Shown here one piece after another: positions 1-7,677 of a stretch of DNA of 64,000 nt. Origin of the DNA: a bacterium (GTDB taxonomy: Bacteria > Desulfobacterota > Deferrisomatia > Deferrisomatales > BM512); assembly GCA_004322275.1 (NCBI GenBank), contig SCTA01000006.1:1-64000 (forward strand), in the 5' to 3' direction. The translations under genes and the position numbers were made by a program. Under the pieces are notes generated by a model. That model searched no databases. It saw only the letters and a list, made by a program, of their open reading frames with translations, and was not told the origin of the DNA. Positions within the stretch are counted from its first letter, which is position 1. The number at the start of each line of letters is the position of its first letter.

Positions 1-64
1 CAGATGGTAGAGCACCTGACTTTTAATTAGGTGGTCGTTGGTTCAATCCCAACACGGCTCACCA
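1..64 (+). tRNA. tRNA-Lys (anticodon TTT), 5' end outside the window
   Basis: The anticodon stem CCTGA/TTAGG encloses the loop CTTTTAA, which gives anticodon TTT. A T-arm GTTGG/CCAAC, a 3' acceptor strand ACGGCTC, discriminator A and an encoded CCA (62-64) follow. The 5' acceptor strand and part of the D-arm lie before base 1. The last 22 bases also encode, on the other strand, the end of the serine recombinase gene, and the last 11 bases recur at 7378-7388. The tRNA 3' end is therefore the likely integration site of the neighbouring element. Confidence 0.93.
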
Positions 65-1638
65 CGACGTTTAAAACTGGGTACTTCGCACATATCAAGC
101 GAGGTACCCAGTTTCTTTTTTGCCACAAGCTCACCAAGCGCCGCATTGCTCCCGCACATGACAGCCGTGTTTCCCTCGATTCTGATTTCATCCACGAGTA
201 GTTGCAGGTAGCTTTTTGCAAGACTCCTAATGTCGTGCAAACACCTCCGGATTGCGGCGCAAAAAGCCGTGATTTCGGAAGTGGTTAGCTTGCTCAGGGG
301 CATTTCCGATTTTTGTCTTAAAGACGCCATTTCCGAAAGAAGCTCTTGCTTCTTATTGTCGTGAAAGCGCAAGCGTTCACGGAGCGAATTATCGAGAGGC
401 ATAAAACCAGATTCAACCGCCTCGTAAAGCCGATTTTTCGCCTCTTCCAGCTTCTTTAATTCGTTTTTTAATTGCTGGATTGCGCCGCTTAATTTTCCGC
501 TGGCTTTTTCGCCGTTTTTCTTTTGCGCCGTAAGAATATTTTTGACTTTTTCAGGGGTAAAAACACGCTCCGAAAGCGCATCCAAAATAAGCGCGTCAAG
601 TTTTTCCATCGGTACGGCGGAAGAATCACAGGCTTTTGCGTTTATACGAGTCTTTCGGCTGCATTTGTAATATTTATATTTCCCGCTTCTTCCGGTGCTT
701 GTGGTCATGGAAGAACCGCAAGTACCGCACTTCAAAAGCCCTGTTAAAAGTATTGGAGAACTTACGATACTCGGATTGATGGTTTTTGGAGCGCGTTTTT
801 TGCGCATTTTCTCCGCTTTTTGAAATAATTCAGCGTCGATAATCGGCTCCAAAGCGACTTTTATCCACTCGTTTTCAGGCCGTAATTTGCCGGTTTTTCC
901 ATGCCTTTTATTGAAAAAGTATTCGCCTAAATATGCTTTATTTGAAAGCACCTGTAAAACTGTCTGTCCAGACCATTTCTCGCATCTTCGCGTCATGTTT
1001 TTTGAGTTTAAAAAGGTCGCAATTTCCTTGATTCCGCTGAATTTCCCGGAAGTGTAGCACTCGAATATTTTTTTGATTATTTGCGCTTCAATAGGATCGG
1101 GTTCTAGCACGTATTTTTGACGGTTTTTAGCACCTCCATCCACGGGCTTTTTTCGGTATCCGAAAAGAGGCTTATTGCCGTTAAAAAAACCCTGCCTTGC
1201 ATTTTCTCTCATGCCTCTGGAAGTGTGTTTCGAGTTTTCCCGGCTAAAAAATTCATCGAGGATTTTATAAAAACCTCTGGATAAAAAACCGCTGTCGTCG
1301 TCGCCGGATGGCTGCGTGGTGGAGACTACCGAAACACCTGCTTTTTTCAGCTTTAATTCATAAAAACTCGATTCAAGGGAGTTTCGGAAAAAGCGGGAAA
1401 AACTGTGGACTAAAATCGCTTCAAAAGGAGGTGGTTTTTGACACGCTTCATCAATCATTTCCGTGAAAACCGGGCGCTTGTCGTCAGTTGCCGAAGCGCC
1501 CGGTTCTATGTATTCCTTTGCGATAAAATGACCGTTTTCTTCACACCATTTCCGCATCTGCTTTAACTGATCGGGGATAGAAAGATTCATATCCGCCTGT
1601 TTTGTTGTCGAGACGCGAGCGTAAATTGCGACGATCAT
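43..1638 (-). CDS. large serine recombinase (element integrase)
   Basis: A 531-aa serine recombinase that probably integrates and excises the 65-7388 element. The N-terminal resolvase domain carries the nucleophile context YARVSTTKQ (Ser10) and the LVHSFSRFFR region. A recombinase domain (roughly residues 150-250), a zinc ribbon (KCGTCGSSM, then C and C about 25-35 residues on) and a long coiled coil (roughly 375-450) follow, as in large serine integrases. The start ATG follows the 49-aa ORF by a few bases with an AGAAGGG site. The last residues (GEPCWD) and the TGA stop are encoded by the antisense strand of the tRNA-Lys 3' half, so the C-terminus depends on what flanks the integrated element. 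Confidence 0.9.
   Translation of the reverse strand: MIVAIYARVSTTKQADMNLSIPDQLKQMRKWCEENGHFIAKEYIEPGASATDDKRPVFTEMIDEACQKPPPFEAILVHSFSRFFRNSLESSFYELKLKKAGVSVVSTTQPSGDDDSGFLSRGFYKILDEFFSRENSKHTSRGMRENARQGFFNGNKPLFGYRKKPVDGGAKNRQKYVLEPDPIEAQIIKKIFECYTSGKFSGIKEIATFLNSKNMTRRCEKWSGQTVLQVLSNKAYLGEYFFNKRHGKTGKLRPENEWIKVALEPIIDAELFQKAEKMRKKRAPKTINPSIVSSPILLTGLLKCGTCGSSMTTSTGRSGKYKYYKCSRKTRINAKACDSSAVPMEKLDALILDALSERVFTPEKVKNILTAQKKNGEKASGKLSGAIQQLKNELKKLEEAKNRLYEAVESGFMPLDNSLRERLRFHDNKKQELLSEMASLRQKSEMPLSKLTTSEITAFCAAIRRCLHDIRSLAKSYLQLLVDEIRIEGNTAVMCGSNAALGELVAKKKLGTSLDMCEVPSFKRRGEPCWD
54..64 (+). repeat. attachment-site core, tRNA side (11-bp direct repeat)
   Basis: The 11 bases ACGGCTCACCA at the tRNA 3' end recur exactly at 7378-7388, just before a strong terminator hairpin. 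A tRNA-end repeat of this kind, with a recombinase gene at one edge, is the usual mark of a site-specific insertion. It makes 65-7388 the likely element. Homology does not extend beyond 11 bp on either side. Confidence 0.7.
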
Positions 1639-1641
1639 TTT

Positions 1642-1791
1642 TTACCCTTCTTCGTTCATGATCTGGTACATAGCCGCCAGTATTTCCGGCCAATGAGCGT
1701 CAAGGATTTGCATCTCCTCAGCCGAATTTATTTCCCTGAATTGGACTGATACGGTCAGGCTATCACTTTTTTCGTTTTTGACATGACTCAC
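1642..1791 (-). CDS. small protein, 49 aa, unknown
   Basis: A GTG-started frame of 49 codons fills the gap between the 88-aa gene, whose end it overlaps, and the recombinase start four bases downstream. An AAGGGGG ribosome-binding site lies about 9 bases before the GTG. The product begins MSHVKNEKSDSLTVSVQF, is acidic towards the end and has no recognised domain. The tight packing suggests it is translated with the neighbouring genes; accessory roles for a recombinase (directionality factor, for example) are only a guess. Confidence 0.5.
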   Translation of the reverse strand: MSHVKNEKSDSLTVSVQFREINSAEEMQILDAHWPEILAAMYQIMNEEG

Positions 1792-2029
1792 TCATGCCAG
1801 CCCCCTTCCCTTGCTCTGAATATTCCGGCCCGATCCTTTCCAGTGCCTTGTTACAGCCGCTTTTGAAAATCATATCGAGTTCATTTGCTAAACCCTTGCG
1901 ACCGAAGGCATCGAGGACTTGTTTGCGGTACGCATGAAATTGCGCAGGACGCAGACACATTTCCCCGTAGGCGAGAACCTTTGACAGCGCGGTTTTTACC
2001 GCTTTGTCGATCTCTTCCCGCCTTACCAT
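1763..2029 (-). CDS. hypothetical protein, 88 aa
   Basis: An 88-aa charged, helical protein not assigned to a family. Its ATG overlaps the end of the upstream Rep/MobT-like gene by a few bases, and its 3' end overlaps the 49-aa ORF, so it belongs to one transcript running from the RHH regulator to the recombinase. The C-terminal part is Lys/Arg-rich (SCQKRKK end). Its place between the replication/mobilisation gene and the integrase suggests an element-maintenance role, which is inference from context. Confidence 0.65.
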   Translation of the reverse strand: MVRREEIDKAVKTALSKVLAYGEMCLRPAQFHAYRKQVLDAFGRKGLANELDMIFKSGCNKALERIGPEYSEQGKGAGMSESCQKRKK

Positions 2030-3099
2030 TGTCCTAGCCTTATTTCCGTTATCCGCTTTTCAACGTCGAATTTCCATGTAAGCGGATCGTGGTGTCTTTT
2101 GACGCCGTTAAATAGTTCTCTTAATGCGTCCTCGGCGCTCATGTGCTCTTTGCCTCGCTGGACGCACTTGATTGCGGCAAGCCTCTTTAGGTAGCCGTAA
2201 ACGCTCTGCGCAATCCGGTTTTCCCTATCCTTTAGCGCCGCCTGTTCGCCGTACACTTTCAAAATGCCCATGTGAGGCAATTCGCGGATTCTCTCCTGCA
2301 AGTCTACCCATAGAGGGTGAAGCGGCCAGCGGGATGTATTTTTATCGTCATTGGGCTTTCTCAGGGTGTCGTGATCTTCCGCGAGGTAGCGGAGTAGATC
2401 GCCGCAGTTTTCGGCAAAGTCCTTGAAGGTCTTTATCTCGAATCTTTCAAGAACCGGCCTTCTTACCTGCCACTCGATGCGCCACACCTCTGAATCTCTC
2501 TCCCAGAGGACGTAAAACCACGATTTTTCGCTTTGCTGCTCAATCTCGGCTACTTTGTCGTAGACGCGCAACACGATGTCGCCACGGCCAAAAGAGAACG
2601 TCTGGGCCTTTCCGTTTTCCCTGTACTGAGCGTCCTTCGTCGATCTGCTTTTAAAGCAATCCTCGTCAAAGTCCATGACAGGCAGGAAGTAGTCAAAACA
2701 GTAATCTATTCGGGAAAGGCTTTCGGGCTTGGCTTGCGTGTATCCAACGCTCTCGGCCCATGAAAGAAACTTTTGATGAAGGAAAGGCGCGGATTCACGC
2801 CAGAGGGCTTGGCTTGAGAAGGTGACGAAAAAATTAGGCTTGTTGAACTCTCCGAACTCGATTTTAAGATCGCCGTTGGTTATCAGGAAGGGATAACCGG
2901 ATTTGGTGCCATGAGGTGCTAAAAAAAACTCGCCTCTTCCTAGCTGGATCGCCGCCGACTCGCGCTTCTTGGACTGCCTTGCTTCCTCCCTTAAAACCGC
3001 AAGGGCCTGAAAGTCGATCAGGTTTTCGCCAGTCTTCGCCATGCAATAAGCGCACTGGACGGTATCAAGGCCGTGAATAAGTAGAGTGGGCGAAAGCAT
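2023..3099 (-). CDS. Rep_trans-family replication initiator / MobT-like relaxase
   Basis: A 358-aa protein resembling the replication initiation factor family (Rep_trans, PF02486), which includes rolling-circle initiators and the MobT relaxases of Tn916-type elements. Supporting stretches are SRIDYCFDYF near residue 130, LRVYDKVAEI near residue 180 and RIEWQVRRPVLERFE near residue 215. Proteins of this type nick a double-strand origin or oriT and become covalently bound to DNA through a tyrosine. Which of the two roles applies cannot be told from the sequence. Beside a serine integrase and without a conjugation apparatus, it makes the element look like a small mobilizable or autonomously replicating integrative element. 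Confidence 0.75.
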   Translation of the reverse strand: MLSPTLLIHGLDTVQCAYCMAKTGENLIDFQALAVLREEARQSKKRESAAIQLGRGEFFLAPHGTKSGYPFLITNGDLKIEFGEFNKPNFFVTFSSQALWRESAPFLHQKFLSWAESVGYTQAKPESLSRIDYCFDYFLPVMDFDEDCFKSRSTKDAQYRENGKAQTFSFGRGDIVLRVYDKVAEIEQQSEKSWFYVLWERDSEVWRIEWQVRRPVLERFEIKTFKDFAENCGDLLRYLAEDHDTLRKPNDDKNTSRWPLHPLWVDLQERIRELPHMGILKVYGEQAALKDRENRIAQSVYGYLKRLAAIKCVQRGKEHMSAEDALRELFNGVKRHHDPLTWKFDVEKRITEIRLGQW

Positions 3100-3110
3100 T
3101 TGTCACCAGA

Positions 3111-3434
3111 TCATTCGTCTTCGGGTACAAATGCTTTGCGGGGTGAAACTTCCTTTTCGTACTGAGCAATGTATTTGTCCACCAGCTTTTCAAAGGCTTT
3201 TCTCAACTCTGCATTCTCCTCGTTTTCCGTCAGCAGCTTTCCGTATTCATCGAGTGAGTTTTCCAGAAGGGTTAAGACAACCTCCGTTCTGGTTCTTGTT
3301 GGGTAAAGCTCGCAGAGGGCGCTTATTTTCGCAGCAGTTATAACCGGAAGTCGCAAGCTGATGTGCTTCGCGGAAGCGCTTGACTGCTCGCTCAGTTCCT
3401 TGAGCAATTTGTGCTGCTTTAAAATCCATCCCAT
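3111..3434 (-). CDS. ribbon-helix-helix (CopG-like) regulator
   Basis: A 107-aa protein with a central segment HISLRLPVITAAKISAL followed by a helix containing TRTEVVLTLLENSL, the strand-helix-helix layout of RHH DNA-binding proteins. A charged helical tail follows. The start chosen is the ATG at 3434 because a perfect AGGAGG sits six bases upstream; an upstream extension to 3491 lacks such a site. It is the first gene of the leftward operon. A palindrome lies just upstream, so autoregulation is likely, as with plasmid copy-control or relaxosome RHH proteins. Confidence 0.7.
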   Translation of the reverse strand: MGWILKQHKLLKELSEQSSASAKHISLRLPVITAAKISALCELYPTRTRTEVVLTLLENSLDEYGKLLTENEENAELRKAFEKLVDKYIAQYEKEVSPRKAFVPEDE

Positions 3435-3461
3435 GCCAAACCTCCTAAAATTCGATCCACT

Positions 3462-3490
3462 TGTGGTACGCATGTAATACATACGCCACA
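3462..3490. promoter_or_regulatory. palindromic operator candidate for the RHH regulator
   Basis: The sequence between the RHH gene and the start of the NACHT region is an imperfect palindrome. TGTGG (3462-3466) faces CCACA (3486-3490), and the centre ATGTAATACAT (3472-3482) is a perfect 5+1+5 palindrome. Its place 28 bases upstream of the RHH start codon, and between two divergent transcripts, fits an autoregulatory operator. This is inference from position and symmetry only. Confidence 0.5.
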
Positions 3491-3566
3491 CGCAAGCGAG
3501 GAGTCAACAGAAAATATTTGCCGGGATTTTATGAGGAAGAGTATTCTCGGAGTGCTAAAGGGGGGA

Positions 3567-3641
3567 GGAGGAATTTCGCCTCCTCGCCTCAGATTTTCAG
3601 GAGGATGTATTTTGAGCCCCCCGTGTTACCGTATCGGGGGG
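3567..3641 (+). promoter_or_regulatory. two strong hairpins in the NACHT gene leader
   Basis: Hairpin 1 pairs GAGGAGG (3567-3573) with CCTCCTC (3581-3587) around a 7-base loop. Hairpin 2 pairs CCCCCCG (3617-3623) with CGGGGGG (3635-3641) around an 11-base loop. Both precede the chosen NACHT start at 3674, and neither is followed by a proper T-run, so they are not obvious terminators. They could insulate the gene from read-through or limit its translation. If the NACHT protein instead starts at the ATG at 3605, hairpin 2 lies inside the coding region. Confidence 0.45.
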
Positions 3642-3673
3642 CAGACCATCAACTCCACAAGATTGAGAGATTT

Positions 3674-6600
3674 ATGGTTGACCCGGCAACACAAACGGTT
3701 TTGCTAAAAGGCGGCAAAGCATTATTGACGTTTTTGTTGAACATCGCCGTTGATGAGACAAAACGACAAATTTCCAAACGCTTAAAAAACAAACCAGTAC
3801 AAGTGGCATTCACCAACGCTTTTGATCGCGCCATTTTGAAATTCGAGGAGCAACATTCAGAGCTATACAAATCTCTTTTCGATGAACATTTCCTCAAAAA
3901 TCACGCCGGTGAGCAGTTCTCAAAATTGCTCTATGGCGAGCTTCCTGATGTGGAAGCCATTGCTTCCTCCTACGAAAAGCAATTTCATCTCATAGGAATC
4001 CCTAAACTAAAAATAGTCGATGCCATCAACGATCTGGTCCAGTTAATCATAAAGGCTATGTCCGCCGAGCCCCTCTTGCTTGGTTGGGTACAGTTGTACA
4101 AACATGATAAAACTTACCAAGAACTACTGAAACTACCCACCAAAGAATGGATTGAAATTGCCTTTAGCGAGTTGTCTGCAAACATCCTTGCTGCGATTGA
4201 CGCAGCAAAAGACATACCTCCAGAAAAGACCTCAGAACTTTATTCCCGCTATTGTAAATGGAGAGCCGACACAACAGCTAACTACACCATTGCCGGTTTC
4301 AACAAACCACTGCCGGTTTCGGAATTATGGCTTGAATTAGAGGCCTCGGAATCCGAGGACTTGTCAATGCCCTTTGGTGACAATCTAGAGATCATTCAGC
4401 GATACCATAAGTCACCTTCCCCGGATAATGGGCGAAGAGCAGAATACGACGCAGAATGGCTTGGCGTGCAGCTTCAAAAACTGGTTGCAGTGGGAGGTCC
4501 TGGGGCTGGGAAGTCGCTATTGATGAGGCGAATCGCCCACCGTGAGTCAAAGCTTGGTAGCAAGGTTTTGCTCGCCAAGCTTCCACTAGTGCTCGCGCGA
4601 ATGGAAGAACAGGGGGAAAACTTTGAAGAGGCTCTTTCGCGCCAAGCAACAGATAGCGCGGGACTTACGCCCACTGAGATCGGCTTCCTTAGCGAACATT
4701 TAGACTTGTTGCTGCTGGATGGGCTCGATGAGTGCGCCGGACGCAGAGAACAAATCGCGCAATTGATCTGTTCATGGGCGGAGGGACATCCTAAAGCTAA
4801 AATTATTGTCACCACCCGCCCTGTGGGGCATAACCCCGGAACCCTTCCGGGATGGAGACATTTTCAGCTACAACAAACCTATCTCGGACCTCTATCCCGT
4901 TTCGTTGTCGAAGGCGTATCGCTTCATGTCTTTTCTAAAGACGTTTATAACCGAATGGACAAGGTGTTTAGCAGCGACAAAACCTTCGATTTCGTTCGGA
5001 ATAATCCTCTTCTTTTCACTTTTGTTGTTGCCCTTGCAGCAGGGGGAAAGGCGATACCGAATAGTAAGGCACTGTTGTACCAATCCGTAATCGCAATGAT
5101 CGCAGAACACGAGGTCGCCAACAGGGTTGTAGCAGAAAATGGCCGGGATCTCGCAGTGTTAAACAAATTTTCGGAAAGCTTTGCTTGGATTCTTCTCCAT
5201 GAACCGACAATTAGCTATCCGGACTTGCTAAAAAAAGTGGGCCTTGCGATGGCTGATGAACTGGAAATTAAGCCGCTTAATGCGGCATCTCAGGCAGCCA
5301 AGGCCTTTGCTTGGTGGGAGGAGCGACGCCTCTTCGAGCGTCTCCATGTGGCCGACAGGACGATGGCTACATTTGTTCATCTAGGTTTTGGGGAATACTT
5401 GGCGGCTAGGTACCTGCTCGAATTAAACGAACAAGGTCTTCGTAAATGGATTATGGAAACAAAAGAAGACCCGGCATGGAAAGAGGTTTACTTAAATGCC
5501 GCGCAGTTGGGTTTAGGGACAAAACTTATTCGTATCTTGTTGGACGCTCACAACCCGGAGGACAAAAAGTCTATCTTCCCGCTTTTAGCCGCCCAAATAT
5601 TTTCCGTCGCAGAGGACGCCGGTGAAGAATCAGCGTGCCGGATAATCGCGCACCTCGCTCCGCGTATTTCTGACGAACTTAGAGAGCATATTTTCAGTGC
5701 CGCCGAGGCTTTGATTCCAGTCGCAGGTAGATTTCCCGTCACAGTGAAGGCACTTACCCAAGCTTTGCAGCGTGATGAAAACGAATATCGGCGTTTTGCA
5801 GGTTTAGCACTGGCACTTTCCGCCGGGGAAACTTATGTTGATCTTCAGAAACTGAGGGAAAATTATTGTAATATTCTTCGGCCATTCAAGGATTATCGCT
5901 CTGCATTCTGGTTGGGGAATAGACCTCTTTACAGACTTGATTATCACTATTTACGCGAGATAATGCTAATCAAGGGCACAGAGTATCTTATCTCCAAAAC
6001 TTCTATTAAAGAATTAAAGAACGAAATTGTCCATCATTTTAACAACAACAGTATATCTATTTCTATGAGGGATCGATTGCGAGAGGTTCTTCGTAAAAGT
6101 TCCGATCCTGATATTAGAGCCATATTACTAGAGGTTGACGATTGGGCAACTAGATTTTCGTTCATATTCCCTTCCCCAGAAGAACGCAAAAAATCGACCG
6201 CAAATGAAATTCTGTTTTTAGATAGGATTATCGTAGCGTGCAAAACTTACGAGAATGTCACAGCACGACTGACACAAGCACCTCTAGTTAGTCTAGCTAA
6301 GGTAATCTCAACGCTCCAAATTGGGCAACTAGTAGCCGGTGAGTTCGATGAGGTTATAGAACGAGAATGGGATGATTCAATGCAGTATTGCTTTCTGTGG
6401 ACCCTCTTGGCTTGCGGGGTTGACAATGCACGAGTAATCGTGGATGCACAACAAATGCAGAAAGGTTTGGAAACAGAAAATTTATTTTCTATCCTCTCAG
6501 GACCGCGCTTTCCTTTCAAACCCGACTGGGGCAAAGCCGCGAATAAGTGTAATGATCCTTCAGTTTTGGTAGAGGCATTGAACCATCCCTTGTCCACTTG

Positions 6601-7312
6601 TTCCTATATTTCCGCGGAGATGATCGAAGCAGGCGCAGGTGGGAATGGTATGTGCCAAATCCTCAAAGATGTGTTGGCGACCGGAGGATACAACGCGCTT
6701 TATTACTTAGCTCAGCTGGCGGACAATCTCTGGGGCGAAGAAGCTCCGAACTTAATTTTGAACCGGTTGGAAACCAAACCCACTGGAATGTGCGAGCCGC
6801 TTTTGAAGAAACTCCCCGAATGGTACCCCGTTGAAGTGCCGGAACGTGTGCTTTGCGTCATCGAAAACTGTCTGTTCTCACCGTATGTCTCATTAGCGAC
6901 AGGAACAGCGGAAATTTGTCTAAAAATGAATCTTCCCGATAATTTCACCGAAGTATTGCGGCGCGCCTTCGATTATTGGAAAACCCACGAAAAACCCTAT
7001 CCTATGGAAGGAGGGATTGTCCCCCCCAGTCCTCGGGATGACCTGTTTAAGGCTATTACTGCCAAAAACGCCTTTCAGACAAAGGAACTATTCGAGTTGC
7101 GCCACGACAGGCGTGTTTCTAATCGGGCTCAAAATCAGTTGTTAGAATTGGCAAAAACCGATGCAATCGTGGTCGAACGCTTGATTTCGGAAATTACGCC
7201 TGAATCTGTGCCGCTATACCATGCTCTTGTGAGACTGCCTGAAGCGATGCTTGAACCTCATAGGGAAAAATTAAAAGCATTTCAAGAATCAATGGCGTCC
7301 GTGGACCAGTAA
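3674..7312 (+). CDS. NACHT-domain STAND NTPase, probable anti-phage defence protein
   Basis: A 1212-aa protein (from the ATG at 3674). Residues 1-250 are an all-helical N-terminal region. A NACHT NTPase follows, with Walker A GGPGAGKS (274-281), Walker B LLLLDGLDE (346-354) and the sensor TTRP (380-383). The C-terminal 600 residues are helical and HEAT-like, the usual sensor part. Bacterial NACHT proteins of this layout are established anti-phage proteins that respond to a phage product and trigger cell death or arrest. No nuclease, TIR or protease effector is recognisable, so the N-terminal helical region would be the effector or adaptor. The frame stays open upstream to 3461, and ATG 3605 is an alternative start. 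It is the only cargo gene of the serine-recombinase element. Confidence 0.85.
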   Translation: MVDPATQTVLLKGGKALLTFLLNIAVDETKRQISKRLKNKPVQVAFTNAFDRAILKFEEQHSELYKSLFDEHFLKNHAGEQFSKLLYGELPDVEAIASSYEKQFHLIGIPKLKIVDAINDLVQLIIKAMSAEPLLLGWVQLYKHDKTYQELLKLPTKEWIEIAFSELSANILAAIDAAKDIPPEKTSELYSRYCKWRADTTANYTIAGFNKPLPVSELWLELEASESEDLSMPFGDNLEIIQRYHKSPSPDNGRRAEYDAEWLGVQLQKLVAVGGPGAGKSLLMRRIAHRESKLGSKVLLAKLPLVLARMEEQGENFEEALSRQATDSAGLTPTEIGFLSEHLDLLLLDGLDECAGRREQIAQLICSWAEGHPKAKIIVTTRPVGHNPGTLPGWRHFQLQQTYLGPLSRFVVEGVSLHVFSKDVYNRMDKVFSSDKTFDFVRNNPLLFTFVVALAAGGKAIPNSKALLYQSVIAMIAEHEVANRVVAENGRDLAVLNKFSESFAWILLHEPTISYPDLLKKVGLAMADELEIKPLNAASQAAKAFAWWEERRLFERLHVADRTMATFVHLGFGEYLAARYLLELNEQGLRKWIMETKEDPAWKEVYLNAAQLGLGTKLIRILLDAHNPEDKKSIFPLLAAQIFSVAEDAGEESACRIIAHLAPRISDELREHIFSAAEALIPVAGRFPVTVKALTQALQRDENEYRRFAGLALALSAGETYVDLQKLRENYCNILRPFKDYRSAFWLGNRPLYRLDYHYLREIMLIKGTEYLISKTSIKELKNEIVHHFNNNSISISMRDRLREVLRKSSDPDIRAILLEVDDWATRFSFIFPSPEERKKSTANEILFLDRIIVACKTYENVTARLTQAPLVSLAKVISTLQIGQLVAGEFDEVIEREWDDSMQYCFLWTLLACGVDNARVIVDAQQMQKGLETENLFSILSGPRFPFKPDWGKAANKCNDPSVLVEALNHPLSTCSYISAEMIEAGAGGNGMCQILKDVLATGGYNALYYLAQLADNLWGEEAPNLILNRLETKPTGMCEPLLKKLPEWYPVEVPERVLCVIENCLFSPYVSLATGTAEICLKMNLPDNFTEVLRRAFDYWKTHEKPYPMEGGIVPPSPRDDLFKAITAKNAFQTKELFELRHDRRVSNRAQNQLLELAKTDAIVVERLISEITPESVPLYHALVRLPEAMLEPHREKLKAFQESMASVDQ

Positions 7313-7377
7313 AACATTTCACCCTGACTTTGATTGAATTTTCAGCGAAAACTCCCACGTTCCCACATCCGGCTCCG

Positions 7378-7388
7378 ACGGCTCACCA
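7378..7388 (+). repeat. attachment-site core, distal end (11-bp direct repeat)
   Basis: A second exact copy of ACGGCTCACCA, the tRNA-Lys 3' end, placed 11 bases before the terminator at 7399. In an unoccupied chromosome the tRNA would run directly into that terminator, which supports this as the right-hand end of the inserted element. Confidence 0.68.
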
Positions 7389-7398
7389 ACAAAATCAA

Positions 7399-7428
7399 GG
7401 GGTTACGCGATAGGCGTAACCCCTTTTT
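7399..7428 (+). terminator. intrinsic terminator, original tRNA-Lys terminator
   Basis: A perfect 10-bp stem GGGGTTACGC/GCGTAACCCC with a 5-base loop, followed by TTTTTC. It lies 11 bases after the distal tRNA-end repeat, which suggests it ended the tRNA transcript before the element inserted. Confidence 0.85.
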
Positions 7429-7512
7429 CTTTTCTAAACCTGTTTCCGTCTAACAACTGTCTAACAATTTTTAAAAATCGTCCTTCTAATTATGCCTCTT
7501 CATCAATATCAC

Positions 7513-7541
7513 GGGGTTACGCAAACAGCTTAACCCCTTTT
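7513..7541 (+). terminator. second intrinsic terminator, diverged copy
   Basis: The stem GGGGTTA/TAACCCC (7513-7519 with 7531-7537) extends inward with one mismatch and is followed by CTTTT. It is similar in sequence to the terminator 114 bp upstream. Confidence 0.7.
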
Positions 7542-7677
7542 CCTTACCCGAGATCAATTCTCCCTACCAACTCCCTACCAATCTGCCGCCATTGAGTCAT
7601 TTTAATTTTGTCAATTAGACATTTTTTTCTGAATTTAGTAGAGTGACAGACATCTAACGCCACCGGAGAAATAGAGC

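Larger units (their letters stand above)
7389..7615 (+). repeat. diverged tandem duplication of the tRNA downstream flank
   Basis: The 365 bases between the NACHT and methyltransferase genes hold no gene. From 7389 there are two units of about 113 bp. Each has a GGGGTTACGC...TAACCCC terminator (7399-7423; 7513-7537) and, at equal distance after it, a pair of 11-bp-spaced direct repeats (GTCTAACAA at 7448 and 7459; CTCCCTACCAA at 7560 and 7571). The units are clearly related but diverged. Duplicated tRNA flanks with paired short repeats are typical of attachment sites of tyrosine integrases, so this may be a scar of older insertions. Confidence 0.5.

Noticed and set aside
27-221. Short minus-strand frame ending GIEPTTT through the tRNA
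   Set aside because: This ending is the usual antisense translation of a tRNA T-arm. The overlapping recombinase frame explains the region.
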